64,000 nucleotides of DNA from Deltaproteobacteria bacterium (GTDB lineage: Bacteria > Myxococcota_A > UBA9160 > UBA4427). Under the pieces are notes generated by a model, which searched no databases, was not told the DNA's origin, and saw only the letters and a program-made list of their open reading frames with translations. Positions 7,884 through 14,647 of the stretch are shown here, piece after piece. Every line of letters begins with the position of its first letter. Within the stretch, counting starts at the first letter, position 1. Where the stretch lies: assembly GCA_029261855.1 (NCBI GenBank), contig JAJDAN010000039.1, positions 1 to 64,000 on the forward strand, in the 5' to 3' direction. Position numbers and translations under genes: made by a program.

Positions 7884-8329
7884 CTCAGATCCTCGTTGGT
7901 GTCGATGGTGCTAGCCTCATGCGCATCGAGGAGTGCGGAGCCCGGCGTGGACGCGCCGGACCCCGCGTCCCCTGCCGCCGACACAACGTCGGCAGGAGAA
8001 GTGCCGTGGACATCCCGAAGCCCGTGATCCCGGGGCTCCCTCGCTGCCCGCACTGCGACGAGGAAGTCTCTGAGGCGAGCAGCCGGACGGAGAGCGATCC
8101 GCAACAGGGCGAGATCGACCCCACCAAAACCTTCGCCACTTGCCCCCACTGCGGACGTGAGTTCAACGTCGACGAAGCCCTCCGGGCCGCAAGGGATCGC
8201 GCCGCAGAGCATCTGACGCGCTGACGCCCCGATCAGTACGTCCAACTCGGACACGCAGGCGTCCAGGTCGGAGCGGTCCAGCTCGAAACGGAGATGGATC
8301 GGATAGGTCCGGGGCTCGTCAGTCGTCAT
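7880..8329 (-). CDS. Hypothetical phage protein, overlapped antisense by a zinc-ribbon ORF
   Basis: A 149-residue protein starting TTDEPRTYPIHLRFELDRSDL. The start at 8327-8329 is chosen because GGAGGAG lies upstream and it overlaps the preceding gene end by 11 bases. The first 45 residues look natural, but the remainder is opposite a rightward zinc-ribbon ORF and has lower third-position GC. The stop overlaps the next ATG (ATGA), which argues that the frame is genuinely translated to its end. Function unknown. Confidence 0.5.
   Translation of the reverse strand: MTTDEPRTYPIHLRFELDRSDLDACVSELDVLIGASARQMLCGAIPCGPEGFVDVELTSAVGASGEGFGGVDLALLRIALRPAARLRDFLVAVRAAREPRDHGLRDVHGTSPADVVSAAGDAGSGASTPGSALLDAHEASTIDTNEDLR
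8006..8224 (+). CDS. Small CxxC zinc-ribbon protein, antisense to a phage gene
   Basis: A 72-residue protein with two CPHC knuckles (CPHCDEEV and CPHCGREFNVDEALRAA) about 30 residues apart, as in small zinc ribbons. It starts at GTG 8006-8008 with AGGAG upstream. Codon third-position GC is higher than in the opposite leftward frame. Almost its whole length lies inside the leftward gene at 7880-8329. It may be a real antisense gene or a chance zinc-ribbon pattern; the knuckles and ribosome site make chance less likely. Confidence 0.5.
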   Translation: MDIPKPVIPGLPRCPHCDEEVSEASSRTESDPQQGEIDPTKTFATCPHCGREFNVDEALRAARDRAAEHLTR

Positions 8330-8846
8330 CGTGATTCTCCTCCGTAGTGGCTTCTTCACTCGAGGCTGCCGCCTCTTCGATCTCGTTCAGCGCTTGCTCG
8401 TAGTCGTCGACGTCGGGATCCGTGTGCTTCTCGAGGCCCTCGAGCCCGAGCGACGCCAAGACCGCTCGGTGAGCATTGATCAAGGGAACGAGCTTCGCGG
8501 CCGCCTCGGGTGTCGGGGACTCGAGGTAGCGGCCCATCTCCCCCGAGAGCAGGACCCGCAGTCGCGCCAGGTCGTCCAGTAGAAGCCGCTGCCGGGCGGT
8601 GACGTTCTCTTCCCCGATGGCTTCGATGAGGTCGGCGGTCTCCCCCGATGCGTCCTGCAGGTGCGGCAACAACGCCTCAGCAACCACTCCCAGCTCGCGG
8701 TACTGCCGGAGGTCCGACGCCTCCGCGATCCTCGCTCTCCGGTCAGCTTCGGCCTTCAAGCGGGCGATCTCCCTCCGCACCTCCCAGCTACGGGCGACGC
8801 CACGCGAGATCGCTTGTCTCGTCGCTCTCGACGGAGATCGGCCCAT
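8319..8846 (-). CDS. Possible terminase small subunit or packaging accessory protein
   Basis: A 175-residue, highly charged helical protein starting MGRSPSRATRQAISRGVARSW and ending in an acidic tail (EEATTEENHDDD). The ATG at 8844-8846 forms TGATG with the preceding frame, a typical coupling junction, and is preferred over a longer in-frame start. It lies three genes upstream of the large terminase in the same direction. The basic N-terminus and coiled-coil look suit a small terminase, but no family motif is certain. Confidence 0.55.
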   Translation of the reverse strand: MGRSPSRATRQAISRGVARSWEVRREIARLKAEADRRARIAEASDLRQYRELGVVAEALLPHLQDASGETADLIEAIGEENVTARQRLLLDDLARLRVLLSGEMGRYLESPTPEAAAKLVPLINAHRAVLASLGLEGLEKHTDPDVDDYEQALNEIEEAAASSEEATTEENHDDD

Positions 8847-9196
8847 CAGGACGCCGCCCCCCACTGGTCCAGGTTCCCGTCCGCCAGGCCGAACCACTCG
8901 CCGCTTGAAGTGCCCGTCGCGGCTGTACTCGGAATCGGGCAAGGAGAGCCAACCACAGTGCGACTTTCGCCTGGTCCTGACCCTTCCAATCTGGACCACC
9001 CGCGGGCCTGAACGACGACAAGGCCGCGAGCAACGAAGCGTCGTCCCTCGAAAGCCGCCCCCGAAGAACAGCCACGAGCTGCCCGATGCGCGTGGGTGCG
9101 GGAGGGCAGTCCTTCCCCACCCACACCAGCCAGAGTCCTTAGGGTGTGTGTGGTGTATGAGGTGTGTGTGGTGTGTGTGGTGTCACTGTTGCTCAT
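8846..9196 (-). pseudogene. Coupled small gene whose reading frame appears broken
   Basis: The start ATG at 9194-9196 overlaps the upstream stop (ATGA), and the stop at 8846-8848 forms TGATG with the next gene, so both ends look like a real gene of about 116 codons. The coding signal changes frame inside. The first 18 residues are a THT-rich repeat from a TGTGTGG tract. The most protein-like frame then becomes the one reading RIGQLVAVLRGRLSRDD, next the one with LPDSEYSRDGHFKRR, and finally the original frame ending EWFGLADGNLDQWGAAS. Two or more indels, natural or from assembly, would explain this. Function unknown. Confidence 0.4.
9127..9181. repeat. TGTGTGG-type simple repeat
   Basis: A low-complexity tract made of repeats of GTGTGTGG and GGTGTATGAG lies at about 9139-9181, at the 5' end of the coupled small gene on the minus strand. 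Adjacent DNA at about 9204-9246 carries CCCACCAGTCGCACC twice, encoding the Gly/Ala/Thr-rich tail of the upstream ATPase. Such tracts are prone to slippage. Confidence 0.6.
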
Positions 9197-10347
9197 TCAG
9201 CACTCCCACCAGTCGCACCACTGCCACCACCCCCACCAGTCGCACCCCTGCGGTTCGAGTGGTGTGCCAGGCGCCAGAAGGTTCCACCCTGGAACGTCGA
9301 GTCACGACCGGAGCGGTCGACCCGGGCCCGCCTGCACGCGGCCGTGATGACTGACTCGCCCGTCTTGGGGTGCTTCTGCTCGATCTGGGTCCGCACATCC
9401 TTGCCGGCGACTTGGCGGCCGTCAGCGAGGATCTCGCGCAGCAGATCGGCGATCTGGGCGGTCTTCGAGGTGTCCTCATCCGTGCCGACGAGGTCGTTCG
9501 CCTCGACGTCGAAGGTCCCGCACCAGCGGCAGATGGCTGCGGCGTCATCGGGCCCATCCCCGACGATCTCGTACCGCAGCGCCGGGGGCTTCGCCCCGGT
9601 CGAGCACTTGGCTGAGGCCCAGAGGTATCCCTGGGGTCGCTCGGGGTCTTCGATGGCAAGGAGCAGTGAACGCACGGCTGCGGCAATCGCGACGGACCCA
9701 CCGCCCTTGAAGAGGGCCTCGGTCACATCTCGGCTCTTGGTGACGTGTCGCGTGCAGACGATCGCGGCACCCGTCTCGCGGGCAATGGCGGCGAGCGGGC
9801 CCAAGACTTGCCGCATCTCGGAATCGTTCGAGGTCCTGATGCCGGCGGTGTAGGCGAAGAGAGGGTCGATGATGACGAGCCTGGCGCTCGTCTCTCGGAT
9901 CGCGTCGCGAAGGGCGACCAGGTGCTGCGGATCGGCGAGCGCCAGCTGGGCATATCCATCGTCGTCGACGTGCTTCTCGAGGTAGACGAGCTCGCGAGCG
10001 GCGCCCATCTTCATGAGCTTAGGAACGATGGTGACGGCGGCGGAATCCTCCGGGGTGAGGATGATCGAGGCGAACCCCTTGCTCGGTGTCGGGTGCGGCG
10101 TGCCGTCGGGCATCTCGACGCCTCGAGACCCGCGCGCGACGACGTCGAGGAGCGCAGTCGACTTGCCAACTCCCATCTTCCCGTCGAGGACGGTCACGTA
10201 GCCGAACGGGATCATCCTCGTCATCAGGTAGTGCAGCTTTTCAGGCTTCACGTCGCTGGCCCTCTCGAGTTTCAGCGGTTTGGAACGCGGCGTGCTCTGC
10301 TCGCGTTCTGGCTCGGAGATGTCGAAGATGTCGTCGGCTCGGCTCAC
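9193..10347 (-). CDS. RepA/RecA-fold replication ATPase (AAA_25-like helicase)
   Basis: A 384-residue hexameric-helicase-type ATPase. Walker A is DGKMGVGKST at 55-64, Walker B-like is ARLVIIDPLFAY, followed by AAIVCTRHVTKSRD and a helical C-terminal part. The fold resembles RSF1010 RepA and other stand-alone RecA-like phage or plasmid replication helicases. It starts with GTG at 10345-10347, overlapping the upstream stop. The C-terminus ends in a GATGG-type repeat. Together with the upstream DnaB-N-like protein it probably drives replication of the excised element. Confidence 0.8.
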   Translation of the reverse strand: MSRADDIFDISEPEREQSTPRSKPLKLERASDVKPEKLHYLMTRMIPFGYVTVLDGKMGVGKSTALLDVVARGSRGVEMPDGTPHPTPSKGFASIILTPEDSAAVTIVPKLMKMGAARELVYLEKHVDDDGYAQLALADPQHLVALRDAIRETSARLVIIDPLFAYTAGIRTSNDSEMRQVLGPLAAIARETGAAIVCTRHVTKSRDVTEALFKGGGSVAIAAAVRSLLLAIEDPERPQGYLWASAKCSTGAKPPALRYEIVGDGPDDAAAICRWCGTFDVEANDLVGTDEDTSKTAQIADLLREILADGRQVAGKDVRTQIEQKHPKTGESVITAACRRARVDRSGRDSTFQGGTFWRLAHHSNRRGATGGGGGSGATGGSAE

Positions 10348-10943
10348 GCGGCCACCCGGGACGAGATCGCGCCCTCGATCTCGCGGATCTCGCGGATGAG
10401 GCGATCGACCTCGAGATCGATCTCCATGCAGCGGTCGTCGCCCGTCATTCGCCGGAGCCTCGCGACCTCCAGCCGGCGCCGCTCGATCCGGATCCAGCGA
10501 CTCTCGGCTTTGACGTCGAGAGCATCGTCTCCACGGTCGAACAACTTTGCGATACCGACGCGGCCGCCGGCCCTCTCGAGCAGGCCATGTCGTTCGAGCT
10601 CGGCAGCGACATCGGCCGGGCCGGGATCCCCAAGCGAAGCCGCGCAGCTGATGAGCCCCTCGAAGATCAGTCCAAGCTGCGGACCGACGAGGTCCTCGCG
10701 ACTTACGTCGATGGCGTCAATCAGAAGAGACGGATTCCGAAGGACGGTCCCGACGAGATCGCGCGCCTTCTCGCGGAATCCGAACTCCGCGACGTCAGCG
10801 GAGCCGTGTTGCTGCGTTTCTCTTGTCACCCCGAACCCCCCGGCCGGTGTGGGGTTGCTGCCAGACGATGGCGGGCCCGGGTCCGGGGTTGGAACGCGAG
10901 GGATCGCCTCGTCGCACTCCCGGGCCCGCCGTCGCGGCGGCAA
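10344..10943 (-). CDS. DnaB-N-terminal-domain-like replication protein
   Basis: Residues from about 55 onward (REKARDLVGTVLRNPSLLIDAI, LGLIFEGLISCAASLG, VAAELERHGLLERAGG) follow the pattern of the DnaB helicase N-terminal domain, which contacts primase and stabilises the hexamer. No ATPase domain follows, but the next gene encodes a RecA-like ATPase and overlaps it (GTGA). The start is uncertain: TTG at 10941-10943 keeps a Pro-rich segment with good codon bias, while GTG at 10827-10829 would give 161 residues. The upstream sequence hints at a frameshift joining this gene to the small ORF at 10795-11040. Confidence 0.65.
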   Translation of the reverse strand: MPPRRRARECDEAIPRVPTPDPGPPSSGSNPTPAGGFGVTRETQQHGSADVAEFGFREKARDLVGTVLRNPSLLIDAIDVSREDLVGPQLGLIFEGLISCAASLGDPGPADVAAELERHGLLERAGGRVGIAKLFDRGDDALDVKAESRWIRIERRRLEVARLRRMTGDDRCMEIDLEVDRLIREIREIEGAISSRVAA

Positions 10944-11040
10944 CGTGTTGAACAGAATCCTGCCCGCGCACGATCGCGGTCCCGTGCGATCGGACGGGCA
11001 GGCTCACCCCCAGCAGGACATCTGCGGTGATGATCTTCAC
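10795..11040 (-). CDS. Small coupled ORF, possibly the frameshifted 5' end of the DnaB-N-like gene
   Basis: An 81-codon frame starting with GTG at 11038-11040, overlapping the stop of the tail-like gene (GTGA). Its first 26 codons (KIITADVLLGVSLPVRSHG and on) have strong third-position GC. After about 10965 the coding bias moves to the frame that reads RILFNTLPPRRR and leads into the DnaB-N-like protein. It may be the true N-terminus of that protein separated by one indel, or a small leader ORF. Confidence 0.35.
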   Translation of the reverse strand: MKIITADVLLGVSLPVRSHGTAIVRGQDSVQHVAAATAGPGVRRGDPSRSNPGPGPAIVWQQPHTGRGVRGDKRNAATRLR

Positions 11041-12071
11041 GGCGCGGCCTCGAGCTGGATGTCGACGACTCCCCGCGTCTGCGGGTAGGTCGGAAGACTC
11101 TTGTCGGTCACGACCTGGTGCCGGGCCCGGAGCTCGACCTCGAGCCGGTATCCGTTGCCCTGGCCCTCGGTGAACTGGTGCCGGACTCGGTGCACGTAGA
11201 AGGGAAGCTTCATGCCTTGCAGGGCATCGACGAGCTTCGCTACGTCGTAGCTCTCTTGGCCCTGGAGGACGAGCGTTGCCGTTTGAACGCTCGGATTCTG
11301 GTTGACGAACATCTCGACGCCGTCGGCGTAGTCCACCTGGACGGCCGATCCGTACCGCAGCCCCACTACCGACCGGCCATGGCGATCGACCATCTGGGCC
11401 GTTCGCATCTGGGCCTCGACCTCGCGATTCATCAACTGGTGACCGATCTGTTTCGCAATCTCGTCGAGTTGGGTTTGGCTGTCGATTCCGCGGAAGACGA
11501 AAGGACGAAAGTCGCGGTCGCTGTGCTCCGAGACCTTCCTCGAAGAGTCATCCCCGATGCGAACCCCGTGGATGACAGCCTTCTTCGGCTTCTCCTCGTC
11601 GCTCCACCGGGCCTCGAGGATCTCGCCGGTTCTCGGGTTCAGGGACGTGCAGACGACGTGGATGCCCGAGCGCCGTGAGTTGAGCTTGCGGACCCGGTAC
11701 TCCTCGACGTCCCTACCCAGGGTGAAGTAAAAGCGGGTCACGTTGTCCGTGACGTTCGAGTAGACAGTCGACGGCTTCATGATCCGGATCTGGTCCAGAA
11801 CGACCGTCGCGATCAGGCCGGCCGAGAGAGCGAGCTCTTGAATGATGTCCCAGACCGATTCGGACTGGCGCTTGTGGCCGCGATCCTCGGTCGAGCCCTT
11901 TGCCTTCGTTATCGCGTGGTATTCGGCCGGGAATACATCGGCCGGCGGATCTTCGGGCGGGTAGTAGAGAACGGTCAGCTCGGGCCCAGCAACCTGATCG
12001 GCGAGTCCCTTGACGACTTCCAGGATCGAAAGGTTTCGACCGTCCCTCGTAAACTCGACCGTGTCAGCCAC
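11037..12071 (-). CDS. Phage late-control-D/baseplate-hub-like protein, C-terminal part
   Basis: A 344-residue protein starting GTG at 12069-12071, with GAGGAGG upstream and overlap with the preceding gene end. It begins VADTVEFTRDGRNLSILEVVKGLADQ, contains QSESVWDIIQELALSAGLIATV and LGRDVEEYRVRKLNSRRSG, and ends in beta-rich sequence. The pattern fits the later domains of gpD-like tail tip proteins, where a LysM-like or hub region follows an N-terminal barrel. The missing N-terminal barrel is encoded by the overlapping gene upstream. Assignment rests on pattern and context, without a catalytic motif. Confidence 0.5.
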   Translation of the reverse strand: MADTVEFTRDGRNLSILEVVKGLADQVAGPELTVLYYPPEDPPADVFPAEYHAITKAKGSTEDRGHKRQSESVWDIIQELALSAGLIATVVLDQIRIMKPSTVYSNVTDNVTRFYFTLGRDVEEYRVRKLNSRRSGIHVVCTSLNPRTGEILEARWSDEEKPKKAVIHGVRIGDDSSRKVSEHSDRDFRPFVFRGIDSQTQLDEIAKQIGHQLMNREVEAQMRTAQMVDRHGRSVVGLRYGSAVQVDYADGVEMFVNQNPSVQTATLVLQGQESYDVAKLVDALQGMKLPFYVHRVRHQFTEGQGNGYRLEVELRARHQVVTDKSLPTYPQTRGVVDIQLEAAP

Positions 12072-12597
12072 CTGATTCCTCCTCGGACGGACCGACACCG
12101 GCCTCGACATCCAAGAAGAACGCGGTGTAATCTCGACCCTTGAGCCTGAGCCGGATCTTCTCGTCCGCGAACTCGAGCTCAACCTCGTCGACGATGCCGA
12201 GGATGAGCGCATAGGCGTCGCGCACGGCCTGGTTAACGTCTTCCTCCGTCTTCAGTTGTCCCGCAATCGCGGGCGGGCCGTCTCGGAGTGCCGTTTTCCA
12301 AAACGACTCCCCATCCAGAGAACCGACGTCCGCCTGGTAGAGCTCGCACGTCGCCCCGCGAATGATGCGGGGGTCGTAGGGGAAGTCGTTCCCCTCGAGT
12401 ACGACCTCGAAGGTGTCTGCTTCCTGATACGAGTTGGACTCGACCGTCCACTCGATCGGGGTGCAATCGATCGGCTCGAGTAGGTTCCCGGGATCGTCCT
12501 GGCCCAAGTCCTCGAGCAAGATGTGGAGCCGCAGAAGAGCCGACGGAAACGAGGTCTTCTGCTCTGGATCGTCGAGGAGGAACTCGTCGAACGACAT
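12064..12597 (-). CDS. Late-control-D-like N-terminal domain protein
   Basis: A 177-residue protein starting at ATG 12595-12597 within a TGATG junction. After SFDEFLLDDPEQKTSF comes ESNSYQEADTFEVVLEGNDFPYD, then a spacer, then LGIVDEVELEFADEKIRLRLKGRD. This is the order typical of the first barrel of gpD-like tail proteins (substrate-bending strand, G.V and GRD turns). It ends in an acidic tail and overlaps the next gene, so the two probably form one split tail component. Confidence 0.5.
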   Translation of the reverse strand: MSFDEFLLDDPEQKTSFPSALLRLHILLEDLGQDDPGNLLEPIDCTPIEWTVESNSYQEADTFEVVLEGNDFPYDPRIIRGATCELYQADVGSLDGESFWKTALRDGPPAIAGQLKTEEDVNQAVRDAYALILGIVDEVELEFADEKIRLRLKGRDYTAFFLDVEAGVGPSEEESGG

Positions 12598-12830
12598 CAG
12601 CCGACGTCTCTGATCTGCGCGATTGTGGCGCTGATCGCCGTGCTGACTACCTCGTCCCAAAAGGCCAGCTCGAAGTTCCGATCGTTGGCGAGCATCCTGG
12701 TCACGATTGCCGTCGCCTCGACGGAATCCCCGCCTGCGGCCTCGAGCATGTCGCTGACGAACTGCGCGAACGTGGCGCGCTTCGGGATGCCGACCAGGCC
12801 GTCCTCGTCGATCGACGCGCCGCCGATCAT
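12597..12830 (-). CDS. Small hypothetical phage protein
   Basis: A 77-residue protein starting at ATG 12828-12830, which overlaps the HTH gene stop (ATGA); its own stop forms TGATG with the next gene. It is mainly helical (FAQFVSDMLEAAGG, VTRMLANDRNFELAFWDEVV). No family is recognised. Position just before tail-like genes suggests a structural or assembly role. Confidence 0.55.
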   Translation of the reverse strand: MIGGASIDEDGLVGIPKRATFAQFVSDMLEAAGGDSVEATAIVTRMLANDRNFELAFWDEVVSTAISATIAQIRDVG

Positions 12831-13081
12831 TGGGCTTCCCGCTCGATCACCTGAGCTACGCGGCGTTCCGCGTGCGAGGTCGGGGCAGCCGAGGTCGAGC
12901 GGAGCCATGCTTCGACTTCGGTGAAGTCCACCCGCGGCCAGGATCCACCGGCGTAGTAGATCGGGAACGCGCCTTCTTCTGCTCGCCTGCGAAGCGTCTT
13001 CGGGCTCAGGCCGAAGTAGCGGGCCGCCTCGGGGAGCGTTCCGTACTTCCTTGCCTGGACTTTCGGGGTACCACCTGCCAT
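12827..13081 (-). CDS. AlpA/excisionase-like HTH DNA-binding protein
   Basis: An 84-residue MerR-superfamily HTH (HTH_17 type): GTLPEAARYFGLSPKTLRRRAEEGAFP followed by a wing-like segment and VDFTEVEAWLRS. Such proteins act as excisionases or as regulators of integrase and excision. It is first in the leftward run after the gap at 13082-13158. No better candidate excisionase is seen in the element. Confidence 0.75.
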   Translation of the reverse strand: MAGGTPKVQARKYGTLPEAARYFGLSPKTLRRRAEEGAFPIYYAGGSWPRVDFTEVEAWLRSTSAAPTSHAERRVAQVIEREAQ

Positions 13082-13158
13082 GCCCGGAGTTTCCCTCCGG
13101 TTTGGGCAGGCTGTCGAATGGTTTCAGTTAGCTAAACCACTCGCGAGGAAGGGAGTTG

Positions 13159-13836
13159 CTAATTCCGGTTGGCCTTCGCGCGCATCGCCTTGTCGAGGCG
13201 TTGGTTGACCCGAAGCGTGTCAACCTCCCACCCGAAGGCGCCCAGCAAGTCTGCGATCAAGGTGGACCTCTCGTAGCCTTCCCAAGGCACGCGGTACAGG
13301 TACTCGTTCAGTCCTCGCTCCAGCCGCGTCGTGGGAGCTCGGTCCGCGCCCGGTGGTCGCTTTGGATACGCATACGCCGAGAGTCGGCTGGCGGCTTCCT
13401 CGAAGAGTGCGGGAATGCCGGGATGGTCGCGGTAGCGCTCGGCCATCTTGCGCGCGTCGCGAACGTCCCGCTCGAGTTGCTTCGCCTTCGCAGGATCGTC
13501 CGACACCTCGAGCGCGCCCGCCACGAGTACCGGCGTCGCGAACTCGTTGACCCATGCCAGGATCAGGAACTCGGAGAGCCCCCGAAGCATCTCGAGACTG
13601 ACTCTGAGCTCCTCGAGCACTCGTTCAATGCGCCGTGCGTGATTCGCGAGGAGATTCTCGAGACCCGAGAGAAGGACTGCCTCGGCCTCTGTCTCAAGCC
13701 GGCATCCCTTGAGGTGGTTCCGCGCAGTGGACAGAGCGGCCGCGCGGAATTGCTCCTGATCCCGGGTAGCGAGTCCCGAGGAGCCCCGGAGGCCCAGAAT
13801 GATGGGCCGGCCTTCGTGCGTGGGTTGCTGGAGCAT
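13159..13836 (-). CDS. Hypothetical helical protein of the element
   Basis: A 225-residue helical protein with no recognised family. It has a long charged helical middle (ENLLANHARRIERVLEELRVSLEMLRG) and a C-terminal segment YLYRVPWEGYERSTLIADLLGAFGWEVD. GGAG lies upstream of the ATG at 13834-13836. It stands between the membrane protein gene and the HTH gene. Confidence 0.6.
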   Translation of the reverse strand: MLQQPTHEGRPIILGLRGSSGLATRDQEQFRAAALSTARNHLKGCRLETEAEAVLLSGLENLLANHARRIERVLEELRVSLEMLRGLSEFLILAWVNEFATPVLVAGALEVSDDPAKAKQLERDVRDARKMAERYRDHPGIPALFEEAASRLSAYAYPKRPPGADRAPTTRLERGLNEYLYRVPWEGYERSTLIADLLGAFGWEVDTLRVNQRLDKAMRAKANRN

Positions 13837-13978
13837 CGCCGCGACTCCATTGCGGCACTCCGCGAGTGAGAGCCGGGGCGGGCCGGCGGAGTCTCCGGCC
13901 GTTCGGGCTGCAGATCCCTAGCCCCAGCGATCGTAGTCTGTACGGGCTCGGCGGCGATCGCAATAGGCTGCGGCGGAA

Positions 13979-14335
13979 TCAGCCACCAGCGACGAGCCTT
14001 GGATCTCCAAGGATCTTCATGCCACCGGTTGCAATCGCGAAGAGCGTGACCGCCAAGACACACCAAGCGACCCATCGTCCAATGCAGATCAGCCAATCGG
14101 GTCGCCCTAGAGCAAGCGCGCGGAAGACGAGAATGGCCCCTGCACAGCCAGCCAGAAGTAGAACCTGGACCTCGAAGGGGAGATACGGGCCGAGCCGAAA
14201 GGGCAGCTTGGCCGGAAGCTGGCCACCTTGCCGCACCACGAGGAAGAACACGAGCGCCGCAGAGTCCACCGCGAATAGCAGGCCCAGAAAAGACGTGATC
14301 CGCCGTTCCGCTGAGTCGTGTTCGAGGTCTGTCAT
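13979..14335 (-). CDS. Small integral membrane protein at the right end of the element
   Basis: A 118-residue protein with three to four membrane segments (FLGLLFAVDSAALVFFLVV, VQVLLLAGCAGAILVF, WVAWCVLAVTLFAIATGG) separated by a Pro-rich loop. It is the gene nearest the att site. Membrane proteins at prophage ends often serve in exclusion or defence; nothing in this sequence shows such a function. Confidence 0.6.
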   Translation of the reverse strand: MTDLEHDSAERRITSFLGLLFAVDSAALVFFLVVRQGGQLPAKLPFRLGPYLPFEVQVLLLAGCAGAILVFRALALGRPDWLICIGRWVAWCVLAVTLFAIATGGMKILGDPRLVAGG

Positions 14336-14482
14336 GTGCTTGCGACAGTCATCTTCGTGGCTCCTGGGGTGGTGTGAGAGTGGTGGGAGAGTGGCTCAAG
14401 AATCCACGAAATGCGCGGTACCGGAATCGTCTAAGCCCATAACTTCGCTCGGTGTCGACGGAATCCGCATCCGCGAACCGCT

Positions 14483-14527
14483 CTCATAACCCGGAGGTCG
14501 GGGGTTCGAATCCCTCCCCCGCTACCA
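14483..14527 (+). other. tRNA-Met 3' fragment: attachment site (attR-like)
   Basis: The segment reads as the anticodon loop (CTCATAA, anticodon CAT), variable region, T-arm (GGGGG TTCGAAT CCCTC), acceptor 3' strand CCCCGCT and encoded ACCA of a methionine tRNA. The expected 5' acceptor strand AGCGGGG and D-arm are absent upstream, and the 5' anticodon stem is only partly complementary. This is what remains at the distal end after an element integrates into the 3' half of a tRNA gene; the intact tRNA should lie just left of position 1. Confidence 0.75.
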
Positions 14528-14542
14528 CTTCAAGCGAGAACA

Positions 14543-14576
14543 GAAACGCCCGGAGGCCTCGGCTTCCGGGCGTTTC
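14543..14576 (+). terminator. Intrinsic terminator downstream of the tRNA site
   Basis: GAAACGCCCGGA at 14543-14554 pairs perfectly with TCCGGGCGTTTC at 14565-14576, followed by TTGT. It was presumably the terminator of the tRNA-Met gene now split by the element. A degenerate copy of this hairpin occurs near 17045-17076. Confidence 0.75.
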
Positions 14577-14647
14577 TTGTGCGGGCCATCGCTGGAGCCA
14601 TTTCCGATGCCATCGAGGCCGTTCATCGGCTTCCCGGATAATCCGGG

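Larger units (their letters stand above)
1..14527. mobile_element. Integrated phage-derived element (satellite or reduced prophage), left end outside the window
   Basis: A block of mostly leftward, tightly overlapping phage-type genes runs from a tyrosine integrase at the left edge to a tRNA-Met 3' fragment at 14483-14527. Recognisable functions are integrase, serine recombinase, RHH repressor, large terminase, DnaB-N-like and RepA-like replication proteins, late-control-D-like tail proteins and an AlpA-like HTH. No capsid, portal, protease or lysis gene is recognisable. Since integrases usually sit near one end, the element is probably not much longer than the 14.5 kb seen. This fits a satellite or a degraded prophage; the left att site is not visible. 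Confidence 0.8.

Noticed and set aside
8319-8999. The longer 226-codon start for the possible small terminase
   Set aside because: The added part overlaps the coupled upstream frame, while the start at 8846 forms a TGATG junction with it.
9127-9250. A short CRISPR-like array from the repeated motifs
   Set aside because: The repeats are simple TGTGTGG and CCCACCAGTCGCACC tracts without unique spacers of constant length.
14451-14527. A complete tRNA-Met gene ending at 14527
   Set aside because: The 5' acceptor strand AGCGGGG and D-arm are missing upstream and the 5' anticodon stem is only partly complementary, so only the 3' half is real tRNA sequence.
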